This document shows positions 23,829 through 31,421 of a stretch of DNA of 43,331 nucleotides, piece after piece. The stretch is from contig JAGOSX010000004.1 of the NCBI GenBank assembly GCA_018062065.1, positions 1 to 43,331 on the forward strand, in the 5' to 3' direction. The notes under the pieces were generated by a model that was given only the letters and a program-made list of their open reading frames with translations, was not told the DNA's origin and made no database searches. Each line of letters begins with the position of its first letter. Positions within the stretch are counted from its first letter, which is position 1. The position numbers were made by a program, and so were the translations under genes. This DNA is from Minisyncoccota bacterium. Its GTDB lineage: Bacteria; Patescibacteriota; Minisyncoccia; Phycocordibacterales; UBA9973.

Positions 23829-24185
23829 ATGAAAAAATATAAAACTATAGACGAGTATATTAAATCTTTAGATAAAGAAGATAAAAAGTTAGCGGAAGAA
23901 TATCGTGCGACTATAAATAGTATAGGCAAATTTACTGAAACTATTTCTTATAATATGCCTTCGTTTAAGAACAAAGAAGGGAAGATAGTATCTTGCTTTT
24001 TGATTTGCAAAAATCACGTCGGATATTATCCGTATAGCGGAAATATAATTTCTAAATTTAAAAAAGAATTAAAGGATTTTAAAACTTCAACCGGCGCAAT
24101 TCAATTTCCAAAAAATATAAAAATTAATAAAAGTTTAATCAAGAAATTAATTTTAGAGAGAGGGAAAGAGGTTGAAAGTAATTAA
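23829..24185 (+). CDS. DUF1801 / YdhG-like protein
   Basis: A 118-residue protein with the DUF1801 pattern: YIKSLDKEDKKLAEEYRATI, then ETISYNMPSFKNKEGKIVSCF, then HVGYYPYSG and TSTGAIQFPKNIKI near the end. Members are related to the frataxin-like YdhG/Fra family, and their role is poorly defined. I place the start at 23829, five bases after the previous stop, because the longer frame from 23778 would overlap the membrane-protein gene and adds non-family residues. The gene ends two bases before a tRNA on the other strand. Confidence 0.85.
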   Translation: MKKYKTIDEYIKSLDKEDKKLAEEYRATINSIGKFTETISYNMPSFKNKEGKIVSCFLICKNHVGYYPYSGNIISKFKKELKDFKTSTGAIQFPKNIKINKSLIKKLILERGKEVESN

Positions 24186-24187
24186 TG

Positions 24188-24274
24188 CGGAAGCGGTGAG
24201 ATTCGAACTCACGGTCCTGTTTAAGGGACGGCGGTTTAGTAAACCGCTGATTTAAACCACTCATCCACGCTTCC
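24188..24274 (-). tRNA. tRNA-Ser, anticodon ACU
   Basis: An 87-base class II tRNA: acceptor GGAAGCG / CGCTTCC, D stem GAT / ATC, anticodon stem GCGGT / ACCGC with loop TTACTAA, a long variable arm GTCC / GGAC, T arm GTGAG-TTCGAAT-CTCAC and discriminator G. The CCA end is not encoded. The seven-base loop gives anticodon ACU (reads AGU), where GCU is usual. The rest of the molecule is normal. Confidence 0.9.
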
Positions 24275-24295
24275 ATATATTCACTTCGTTCAAAT

Positions 24296-24315
24296 GGAAT
24301 CTCTTATAGAGTTCC
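24296..24315. repeat. Hairpin between the divergent tRNA genes
   Basis: GGAATCTCTTATAGAGTTCC: CTCT and AGAG pair around TAT, and GGAA pairs with TTCC. It may lie in the tRNA promoter region. Confidence 0.4.
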
Positions 24316-24382
24316 GTATAGCTACTATACTATAAAATTGAAATTTTTCAAAAGTTTTGATTTATGTTAATCTAAAGTTACT

Positions 24383-24469
24383 GGAGCCGTGGGAGAGTGG
24401 TCTAATCTACCTCTTTGCTAAAGAGGCAGGGTCTTAAAGCCCTCGCGAGTTCGAATCTCGCCGGCTCCG
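24383..24469 (+). tRNA. tRNA-Ser, anticodon GCU
   Basis: An 87-base class II tRNA: acceptor GGAGCCG / CGGCTCC, anticodon stem CCTCT / AGAGG with loop TTGCTAA (anticodon GCU), variable arm GGGTC...GCCC and T arm GCGAG-TTCGAAT-CTCGC. CCA is not encoded. The next protein gene starts three bases downstream. Confidence 0.95.
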
Positions 24470-24472
24470 CTT

Positions 24473-25261
24473 ATGCAAAATAAAAGTTTAAAACAAGTTT
24501 TAGGTAAGTATTATATAGCTCTCAAGATTTTAATTTTGGTGGCTATTATTTTAGCTTTGAGATTTTTTGTGCTTCAATATTCTTTGGATTTTATTACCCT
24601 CAACTCCCTCGCTAGTAGTATTATTTCCGGAGCGATATTCGTTATCGGATTTTTACTTGCAGGAGTTTTCTCTGACTATAAAGAAGTAGATAAATTACCT
24701 TCAGAAATTCGTTCTATATTAGAGAGTATTTTGTCTGAAGGGGATACTTTGCTTCGCAAAGATGAGACTTTTCGAATTCATAACGATAAGTTAAAAAAGA
24801 TAGCTATTAAATTTATTCAAGAATTCGAAGACGGACTTTCTCACGCTTATGATCATTCTCACCTCGAGCATGCTCTCGAAGAAATAAAAAACTTCGATTT
24901 GATTTTTGACGAGATGGAGAAAAGGGGAGTTCCGCCGAACTATATGACTCGCATTAAAACTGAGCAATCTAATTTGAAGAAAATACTTCTTCGTGTTTAT
25001 CATATTCAGAAAACTAAATTCGTACCTTCTATTGTATTTCTCGTTGACTCTATAGTTTTCTTTGTGATTTTATTTTTACTTCTCTCAAAGACAGATCTAG
25101 TAATAGGCTATCTCGAACTTGGTCTTATTTCTTATATTTTGCTTTATATCAGAAGACTAATCATCGTCCTCGAGAAACCTTTTCGTAAAGGCAAAGACGA
25201 TACCGAAGACGACGTCAGTATTTTCGTCCTCCGCGAACTTCGGGAGAGTTTAGAGAAATAG
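24473..25261 (+). CDS. Membrane protein with cytoplasmic helical domain, unknown
   Basis: A 262-residue protein. Two membrane helices (about residues 15-35 and 42-65) and two near the C-terminus (about 185-205 and 212-235) flank a charged helical middle of about 110 residues. The ending IVLEKPFRKGKDDTEDDVS is reminiscent of bestrophin-like / DUF4239 channels, where a Pro-Phe and an acidic cluster follow the last helix. I regard this as a hint only. The ATG lies three bases after tRNA-Ser(GCU), with no promoter in between, so it is probably made from the tRNA transcript. Confidence 0.7.
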   Translation: MQNKSLKQVLGKYYIALKILILVAIILALRFFVLQYSLDFITLNSLASSIISGAIFVIGFLLAGVFSDYKEVDKLPSEIRSILESILSEGDTLLRKDETFRIHNDKLKKIAIKFIQEFEDGLSHAYDHSHLEHALEEIKNFDLIFDEMEKRGVPPNYMTRIKTEQSNLKKILLRVYHIQKTKFVPSIVFLVDSIVFFVILFLLLSKTDLVIGYLELGLISYILLYIRRLIIVLEKPFRKGKDDTEDDVSIFVLRELRESLEK

Positions 25262-25270
25262 TCTTTATAA

Positions 25271-25279
25271 TGCTATAAT
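25271..25279 (+). promoter_or_regulatory. Extended -10 promoter, leaderless
   Basis: TGCTATAAT at 25271-25279, six bases (TAAACT), ATG at 25286. Confidence 0.75.
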
Positions 25280-25285
25280 TAAACT

Positions 25286-25681
25286 ATGAATTCATATAAT
25301 TGGTACTCTAGTTTAATAAAGCCTAGTTGGGCTCCGCCTAGTTATTTGTTTGGTCCGGTTTGGACTTTTCTATATATTTTGATTTTTATTTCTTTCGGAA
25401 AAGTATTTTTACTTTTCTTTGAAAAGAAAATACCATTAATGGTAGTTTTACCTTTTGTTTTAAATCTGATTTTTAATATGATTTTTACTTATTTTCAATT
25501 TACCTTGAAAAATAATTTACTTGCTTCGATAGATATTTTACTAATATTAACTACTTTAGTTTGGGCTATGTTTGCGATTTATCCATACCTAAAATGGATA
25601 ACTTATATTCAAATACCGTATTTGCTTTGGGTGTCTTTCGCTACCGTGCTCCAACTAACTATTACTTATTTGAATAGATAA
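25286..25681 (+). CDS. TspO/MBR-family membrane protein
   Basis: A 131-residue, five-helix membrane protein. The N-terminal signature [25 protein letters not shown] is typical of TspO (tryptophan-rich sensory protein / translocator). The family's later conserved WxxYPYLxW and a polar residue in helix 5 are also visible ([11 protein letters not shown]). TspO proteins bind porphyrins or sterols. No heme pathway is visible in the window, so the ligand is unclear. It is a little shorter than usual (about 150-160). It ends exactly at the stop of comF on the other strand. Confidence 0.92.
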   Translation: MNSYNWYSSLIKPSWAPPSYLFGPVWTFLYILIFISFGKVFLLFFEKKIPLMVVLPFVLNLIFNMIFTYFQFTLKNNLLASIDILLILTTLVWAMFAIYPYLKWITYIQIPYLLWVSFATVLQLTITYLNR

Positions 25682-26332
25682 TTAGTGCGCGATAGAAAAA
25701 GCTATTACTTTTTTCGCGCCAGCTTTGCGCAAGACTTTTTTAGCTTCGGTTATAGTTGCTCCGGTTGTAACTACGTCATCGAGTAATATAATATTTCTGT
25801 TTTTTATTTTCTCGATATTTTTAACTTTAAAAGTATTAACTAAGTTTTCTAATCTTTCTTTTTTGTTTTTGAGTCGAGCTTGATGCTCGGTTTCTTTGAT
25901 TTTTAATAAAATATCTTTTTCTAAAATAAAGTTTTGATTTTGGTCTAAAGATATTATCTCTTCTGCAAGTAGTAAACTTTGATTGTAATTTCTTTCCTTT
26001 TTTCTTTTTTGAGATATTGGTATAGGGATTAAAATAGGGAGAGAAAAATTCTCTAATCTTTTTAAATCGCTTAACTCTTCAATAATATGAGAGTAAATTG
26101 CTTCAGCAAAGATTTTCGCAACGTCTTTTTTGTTTTTGTATTTTAAAGCCCAAATAGCTTTACGTATTATTGGATCACGAAAATCATAAATAGGGTAAAT
26201 AAAATTAGGAACCTCTTTTTCATTAAAATGTGCTTTGTAAAGACAGCTTTCGCATAGACTAGAACCCTTTTTGCTACAATTTACACAAAAAAGTGGAAAG
26301 ATTATATCTAATATTGTTTTTAGAATTTTCAT
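25682..26332 (-). CDS. comF: ComF-family phosphoribosyltransferase-like protein
   Basis: A 216-residue protein with an N-terminal double zinc pair (CVNCSKKG and CESC), the GARL-like stretch QARLKNKKER, and the PRPP-binding loop ILLDDVVTTGAT near the C-terminus. ComF is needed for DNA uptake in naturally competent bacteria, where it acts in the cytoplasm with ComFA. Its place beside the pilus locus, divergent from pilM, fits a role in DNA uptake. The start region overlaps the promoter area of pilM. Confidence 0.9.
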   Translation of the reverse strand: MKILKTILDIIFPLFCVNCSKKGSSLCESCLYKAHFNEKEVPNFIYPIYDFRDPIIRKAIWALKYKNKKDVAKIFAEAIYSHIIEELSDLKRLENFSLPILIPIPISQKRKKERNYNQSLLLAEEIISLDQNQNFILEKDILLKIKETEHQARLKNKKERLENLVNTFKVKNIEKIKNRNIILLDDVVTTGATITEAKKVLRKAGAKKVIAFSIAH

Positions 26333-26336
26333 TCTA

Positions 26337-26345
26337 TGCTATAAT
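26337..26345 (+). promoter_or_regulatory. Extended -10 promoter of the pilus operon
   Basis: TGCTATAAT at 26337-26345 with pilM ATG at 26368. Unlike the leaderless promoters, it leaves a short leader of about 16 bases. It overlaps the comF start region. Confidence 0.6.
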
Positions 26346-26367
26346 TCTATAGTATTTAACAATAAAA

Positions 26368-27498
26368 ATGAACAATCCTTTTAGAAAAATTTTAGATTCT
26401 TTTTCCGGTATGGGAATTTCTTCAGGCGGGGAGAGTGCTTTAGGTATTGATATTGGAACTTCGGCTATTAAAATAGTTGAGATTAAAAAGAAAAACGGTA
26501 AAGCAATGCTTGAAACTTACGGAGCGATATCTCTCGGTCCGTATCAAGACTTAAAGCAAGGCGCTGTGACTAATCTTCCTGAAGATAAAATCATTGCTGC
26601 TTTAAAAGAAGTTTTAAAGCAATCTGGAACTACGAATAAAAACGTAGCTCTTGCTGTGCCGGTGCAATCGAGTTTGATTTTTGAAATGGAATTACCGTCC
26701 AATATTAATGATAAAGAAATGAGCGCTATTATTAGTACTGAAGCTCGTAAATATATTCCGGTACCTATCAACGAAGTTACACTAGACTATTTTGAAATCC
26801 CTAAAAAAGAACTTTCTTTTGAAGAAGCGAATAACCCTGATTTTGCGCAAAGTATGGATTCTAAGAAAGAAGTTCTAGTAGTAGCTATTCAAAATGATGC
26901 AATAGAGAAATCTAAATCAGTTGTCAAAGGAAGCGAACTCTCAGCTGATTTTTTTGAAGTTGAGATTTTCTCTTCAATGCGTTCTTGCTTTGAGCATGAA
27001 TTGTCTTTAGTTTTGCTTGTAGATATTGGTGCCTCTCGTACGAAACTTTCTTTTGTAGAGTTTGGTATGGTGAAGAATTATCATACTATTAATCGCGGAA
27101 GTTTCGATATGACTTCTTCTATTTCTAAATCTTTAACTTTACCTTTTGAAAAAGCAGAGGAATTAAAAAAACAATATGGAATTTTTGAAAATCCTGTCGA
27201 ACCACAACTCGCTTCTACCATAAAAGTGCACTTAGACTATATCTTTTCTGAAACAAATAATGTATTATTAAAGTATGAGAAGAAGTACAATCGTACTGTA
27301 ACGAAAATTATTTTTACTGGTGGAGGTTCGCTCATGAAAGGTCTTAAAGAAGAAGCAATAAATACTTTCAAAGCTGAAGTAGAAATAGCACATCCATTCC
27401 GCAAAGTTGGTTCGCCGGCATTCTTGCAAAACGTTTTAGATTCTACTGGTCCAGAGTTCGCAGTAGCACTCGGTCTCGCACTCCGCAAATTACAATAA
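26368..27498 (+). CDS. pilM: Type IV pilus assembly protein PilM
   Basis: A 376-residue actin-like ATPase. ALGIDIGTSAIKIVEIK is the phosphate-1 motif, LVLLVDIGASRTKLSFVE the phosphate-2 motif and IIFTGGGSLMKGL the adenosine motif. PilM is a cytoplasmic ring that connects the PilN/PilO inner-membrane complex to the assembly ATPase. It heads a run of closely spaced pil genes. The first 25 residues are an extra, glycine-rich lead. Confidence 0.93.
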   Translation: MNNPFRKILDSFSGMGISSGGESALGIDIGTSAIKIVEIKKKNGKAMLETYGAISLGPYQDLKQGAVTNLPEDKIIAALKEVLKQSGTTNKNVALAVPVQSSLIFEMELPSNINDKEMSAIISTEARKYIPVPINEVTLDYFEIPKKELSFEEANNPDFAQSMDSKKEVLVVAIQNDAIEKSKSVVKGSELSADFFEVEIFSSMRSCFEHELSLVLLVDIGASRTKLSFVEFGMVKNYHTINRGSFDMTSSISKSLTLPFEKAEELKKQYGIFENPVEPQLASTIKVHLDYIFSETNNVLLKYEKKYNRTVTKIIFTGGGSLMKGLKEEAINTFKAEVEIAHPFRKVGSPAFLQNVLDSTGPEFAVALGLALRKLQ

Positions 27499-27519
27499 AT
27501 AGTTTATAATATAAATTAG

Positions 27520-28158
27520 ATGGAACAAAATTTTCAAACATCATTTATACCCAAAAAGCCAATAGTAGAAGATACTACCAAGACTAGTTCTTCTTCTAGT
27601 TTTTTTGTTGTTTTGTCTGTATTGGTTTTTATTACTGTAGTGCTTGCTTTCGGAGGACTTTACCTATATACAAATATATTAACTAAAAATATTACTGCCA
27701 AAAAAGATCAACTCGATCGCGCTAATCAAAGATTTGAAATTGATCGCATTAATGAGCTCAAACTCCTAGATAAAAGACTAAAAGCGGGGAGCAAAGTCTT
27801 AGATAAGCATATTAGTATTAGTCCGATTTTTGAAATTTTGCAAAAAATAACTATGAAGACTGTGCGTTATACAAAATTCTCATACGAAGTAACCGAAAAA
27901 GGAGAGATAAATATTAAAATGAATGGTCAAGCTCTTGGTTATCGTTATATTGCCTTACAATCAGATTTGTTCTCTGAAGAGAAAAATTTGATTAATCCTG
28001 TATTTTCGAATTTAACTTTAGATGATAAGTCTAACGTGAATTTTGATTTAAGCTTTTCTGTAGATCCGTCTTTAGTTGATTATGAAGAAAAATTACAAAG
28101 AGAAAGTCCTACTCCGGTCGAAAATAACACTACAAGCATAATTGATTTAAATAATTAA
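27520..28158 (+). CDS. pilN: PilN-like pilus assembly protein
   Basis: A 212-residue protein with a cytoplasmic N-terminus of about 28 residues containing the FIPKKPIVED segment that would dock on PilM, one membrane helix (FFVVLSVLVFITVVLAFGGLYLY), a coiled coil and a ferredoxin-like periplasmic domain. The identity rests on position between pilM and pilO, and on topology; sequence similarity in this family is weak. A TATAAT lies at 27505-27510, nine bases before the start. Confidence 0.8.
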   Translation: MEQNFQTSFIPKKPIVEDTTKTSSSSSFFVVLSVLVFITVVLAFGGLYLYTNILTKNITAKKDQLDRANQRFEIDRINELKLLDKRLKAGSKVLDKHISISPIFEILQKITMKTVRYTKFSYEVTEKGEINIKMNGQALGYRYIALQSDLFSEEKNLINPVFSNLTLDDKSNVNFDLSFSVDPSLVDYEEKLQRESPTPVENNTTSIIDLNN

Positions 28159-28159
28159 T

Positions 28160-28747
28160 ATGAAATTTTTATTACCTATATTTTTAATACTACTTGCGAT
28201 CGGAGGTTTTATTATGCTTATTTCTCCGCAATATGAAAAGGTTAAAACCTTAAGGCAAGAAGTTTCGGCTTATGATAATGCTTTAAATAATTCTAAAGCT
28301 CTTGAAAGTGAACGCGATAAATTAGTAACTAAATATAACGCGATCGATCAAGGTAACTTAGATAAAATTTCTAAAATGCTTCCTGATAGTATTGATAATA
28401 TTCGTCTTATTTTGGAGATTGAAAAAATCGCTTCACCTTATGGTATGACCTTGAAAGATGTTAAATATGAAGATACTAAAAAAGAAGAAGAGGGAACTGC
28501 GCCTTTAGCCGGAGCAGAGAATGAAGCTATTAATGAAGATTACGGAATTTGGAATCTAGAATTTTCAACTGAAGGAAATTATAATAATTTTATTAAATTT
28601 ACAAAAGACATGGAGAAGAATTTACGCTTAGTTGATATTTCTTCGATTGGTTTTTCCGCATCTGATAATCTAAGTAGTAAATCAAGTAGTAGTAACGATG
28701 TTTATAAATATAATTTTAAAATTAAAACTTATTGGTTAAAAAAATAA
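28160..28747 (+). CDS. pilO: PilO-like pilus assembly protein
   Basis: A 195-residue protein with an N-terminal membrane helix (FLLPIFLILLAIGGFIMLI), a coiled coil (YEKVKTLRQEVSAYDNAL...) and a C-terminal domain with YNNFIKFTKDMEKNLRLVDI, the best-conserved part of PilO. PilO pairs with PilN and aligns the inner-membrane platform. It follows pilN by one base (TAA T ATG), as coupled genes do in this window. Confidence 0.85.
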   Translation: MKFLLPIFLILLAIGGFIMLISPQYEKVKTLRQEVSAYDNALNNSKALESERDKLVTKYNAIDQGNLDKISKMLPDSIDNIRLILEIEKIASPYGMTLKDVKYEDTKKEEEGTAPLAGAENEAINEDYGIWNLEFSTEGNYNNFIKFTKDMEKNLRLVDISSIGFSASDNLSSKSSSSNDVYKYNFKIKTYWLKK

Positions 28748-28748
28748 T

Positions 28749-29222
28749 ATGAGTAGCAAAATTAAAAACTTAATATTTGTTTTAGTCGGATTGGCTTTAA
28801 TCTTGGTTTATATTTTATTTTTTAAAAAAGATAAAGTAGAAGAAAATCTAACCGTAAACAACGCACCGATCAATACTGCCGAGATTAACACCGTATCAAA
28901 TAACCCTATTGATGATAAATTATCAAACGAGATTTTAGCTACTTTATCTAGCATTAAAAGTATCACTTTAGAAGATAAGATTTTTAAATCACAATCTTTT
29001 AATAGCTTGGTTGACGGTACTGTGCCTTTAGTGCAAGACGGAAACGAAGGTAGACCTAATCCTTTTGCTCCTATCGGAACTGATGCTACAACTTCTACTA
29101 ATACTACTGCAATAGCTGATACTACTAAACCAGAAACAACCACATCTTCTCAAGAATCATCAACTCCAACAACTTCAAACCCAAATACCACAAATACAAG
29201 TCAAAACAAAAAACCAAATTAA
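28749..29222 (+). CDS. PilP-like membrane-anchored protein
   Basis: A 157-residue protein with an N-terminal membrane helix (LIFVLVGLALILVYILFF), then a short domain with NSLVDGTVPLVQDGN and GRPNPFAPI. The latter resembles the GRxNPFxP block of PilP-like and other pilus anchor proteins. The last about 50 residues are low-complexity Thr/Ser/Pro/Asn. In diderms PilP bridges to the secretin. There is no secretin here, so its partner is likely different. Confidence 0.65.
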   Translation: MSSKIKNLIFVLVGLALILVYILFFKKDKVEENLTVNNAPINTAEINTVSNNPIDDKLSNEILATLSSIKSITLEDKIFKSQSFNSLVDGTVPLVQDGNEGRPNPFAPIGTDATTSTNTTAIADTTKPETTTSSQESSTPTTSNPNTTNTSQNKKPN

Positions 29223-29224
29223 TT

Positions 29225-31000
29225 ATGAGTTTTTTAGAAGAATTAGTTAAAAGAGGGCTCATTAGAGAGTCACAAATAGTTGAAATAAAAAATCGCGCCA
29301 AAGAAAAATACAATGGCGATATCGATTTAGCTTTAGTGGAATTTGGTGTTACCGAAGAGCAATCTTTAGCAATTAAAGGTGAATACTTTAATATGCCTAC
29401 TGCAAAAGTTAATCGCAAAGAAGTGACTTTTGGTATTTTAAAATATATTCCTGTTGATTCTGCAAAGTATTATAACTTCGTGCCTTTCGCTTTGCGCGAA
29501 GGAGTTTTGAATGTAGGTATTATTGATCCAGAAAATATCCAAGGTCTAGATGCTTTACAATTCATTTCAGCTAAAATTAATTTACCTTTTAAAGTTTTTT
29601 TAATTAGTAAAAGCGATTTTGAATATGTTTTGAAAGCTTATGACGGAGCTGGTTCTCAAGTAAATGAAGCCCTTGATAATTTTGAAGAAGGTGAAGATAA
29701 AGATAAAAAAGAACTAGAAAATCAAATAAGTGAAGAGTCTGGAGATCCTACTTTAGACAAAGAAATAAATCAAATTGGTGAAAACAAAAAAGAAGAAAAA
29801 ATAGTTGAAGATGCTCCCATAATTAAAATCGTAGCTGTGATTTTAAAAAATGCACTTGAAGGTTCGGCGTCTGATATTCATATAGAGCATACAGGGGATA
29901 AAGTAAAAGTCCGTTATCGTGTGGACGGGAATTTATATACAACTTTAGTTTTACCTACTAATACTCATAGTGGAGTTGTTGCTCGTATTAAAATTCTTGC
30001 AAAATTACGCTTAGACGAAAAACGTAAACCTCAAGACGGATCTTTTACTTCTAATATTGATGGACGTAAAATTGATTTTCGTGTTTCTACCATGCCTTCT
30101 TATTATGGAGAAAAAGTTGTGATGCGTATTTTGGACTCTCAAAAAGGAGTAAAAGCTATTAACGATTTAGGGCTTTCTGAAACTAATTTAGCTTTGATTA
30201 AAGATGCTATTAAAAGACCTTATGGACTTATTCTTGTAACTGGTCCTACTGGATCGGGAAAATCTACAACCCTTTATTCTTTGATGAATGAACTCGACAA
30301 AGAAAAAAGCAATATCGTAACACTTGAAGACCCAGTCGAATACCATATGCCAGACGTAAACCAATCTCAAGTTTTACCTGAGATAGGTTATACTTTTGCT
30401 TCCGGACTTCGCTCGATACTTCGTCAAGACCCAGACATTATAATGGTTGGAGAAATCCGCGATAAAGAAACTGCTCAGCTTGCAATTCAGGCTGCTCTTA
30501 CTGGGCATCTTGTTTTATCAACCTTGCACACTAACAACTCTATAGGTGCTATTCCTCGTTTGATAGATATGGGCGTTGATCCTTATTTGATTGCACCTAC
30601 TTTACTGCTTTCTGTGGCACAACGTTTAGCTAGAACTACTTGTCCTTCTTCTCGTAAATTAGTAACTATGGACCCTAGTATTAAAGCACAAATCGAGAAA
30701 GAGATTGCGGATTTGCCTGATGAATTTAAAAATAAATTTAAATTGAAAGAAGAGATGTACGATACTGTGCCATCACCGGATTGCCCTTCTGGTACACGCG
30801 GACGTATTGCTATTTATGAAATGTTTAAAATTGATAAAGAAGTTCAAGCTATGATACTAAAAAATCCAGTTTATGATGATTTATATAAAATAGCACGCAA
30901 AAACGGAATGCTTACCATGAAAGAAGACGCTATGTTTAAAGCAATCGAAGGAGTAATACCATTTGCTGAAGTTTATAATTTTGCTAACGAAGGAGAGTAG
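29225..31000 (+). CDS. pilB: Pilus extension ATPase PilB
   Basis: A 591-residue GspE/PulE-type ATPase that drives pilus extension from the cytoplasm. It has an N-terminal GspE domain (residues 1-140), an acidic linker (about 150-195), Walker A GPTGSGKSTTLYSL, Asp box VTLEDPVEYH, Walker B DPDIIMVGEIRD and the His box GHLVLSTLHTN. The zinc knuckle, usually CxxC ... CxxC, reads TCPSSRK and DCPSGTRGR, so only two of four cysteines remain. The gene starts two bases after the pilP-like stop. Confidence 0.95.
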   Translation: MSFLEELVKRGLIRESQIVEIKNRAKEKYNGDIDLALVEFGVTEEQSLAIKGEYFNMPTAKVNRKEVTFGILKYIPVDSAKYYNFVPFALREGVLNVGIIDPENIQGLDALQFISAKINLPFKVFLISKSDFEYVLKAYDGAGSQVNEALDNFEEGEDKDKKELENQISEESGDPTLDKEINQIGENKKEEKIVEDAPIIKIVAVILKNALEGSASDIHIEHTGDKVKVRYRVDGNLYTTLVLPTNTHSGVVARIKILAKLRLDEKRKPQDGSFTSNIDGRKIDFRVSTMPSYYGEKVVMRILDSQKGVKAINDLGLSETNLALIKDAIKRPYGLILVTGPTGSGKSTTLYSLMNELDKEKSNIVTLEDPVEYHMPDVNQSQVLPEIGYTFASGLRSILRQDPDIIMVGEIRDKETAQLAIQAALTGHLVLSTLHTNNSIGAIPRLIDMGVDPYLIAPTLLLSVAQRLARTTCPSSRKLVTMDPSIKAQIEKEIADLPDEFKNKFKLKEEMYDTVPSPDCPSGTRGRIAIYEMFKIDKEVQAMILKNPVYDDLYKIARKNGMLTMKEDAMFKAIEGVIPFAEVYNFANEGE

Positions 31001-31003
31001 TAT

Positions 31004-31009
31004 TATAAT
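31004..31009 (+). promoter_or_regulatory. TATAAT box, leaderless, within the pilus locus
   Basis: A perfect TATAAT at 31004-31009, six bases (AGAAGT), ATG at 31016. It gives the receiver-pilT-pilC part its own start. Confidence 0.6.
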
Positions 31010-31015
31010 AGAAGT

Positions 31016-31420
31016 ATGGAAGGTGAAAAGAAAAAAATTCTATTAGTGGATGATGATGGTTTTTTATTAGATATGTATGCTTTTAAGTTCAGTCAGAATA
31101 ACTTTGATGTATTTACTGCTACTAACGGCAAGCAAGCTTTAGAGAAAATTAAAGAAGGACTTTCTCCGGAGATAATGATGATAGATATTATTATGCCGGA
31201 ATTAAACGGTTTTGAGACTTTAGAGAAAATTAAAGAAGAGAATTTATTACCTAATACTATAAAAATCATTCTTTCTAATAAAAATCAAACTGCAGATATT
31301 GAAAGAGGGAATAGTTTAGGAGTTTCTGGATATATTATTAAAGCAAATACTGTCCCTTCTGAAGTAGTAGCTCAAGTACATAAAATTTTAGAAGAAAAGA
31401 CACTTAAAAATTTACAATAA
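31016..31420 (+). CDS. Stand-alone response-regulator receiver in the pilus locus
   Basis: A 134-residue receiver without output domain. VDDDG is the acidic pocket, MMIDIIMPELNG holds the phosphoacceptor Asp, ILSNK the switch and YIIKANT the Lys. It is placed between the extension and retraction ATPases, 15 bases after pilB and one base before pilT. By analogy with PilG/PilH, CheY-like proteins that control pilus motors, it probably adjusts extension or retraction. No kinase is in the locus; the nearest is at 22553. Confidence 0.9.
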   Translation: MEGEKKKILLVDDDGFLLDMYAFKFSQNNFDVFTATNGKQALEKIKEGLSPEIMMIDIIMPELNGFETLEKIKEENLLPNTIKIILSNKNQTADIERGNSLGVSGYIIKANTVPSEVVAQVHKILEEKTLKNLQ

Positions 31421-31421
31421 T

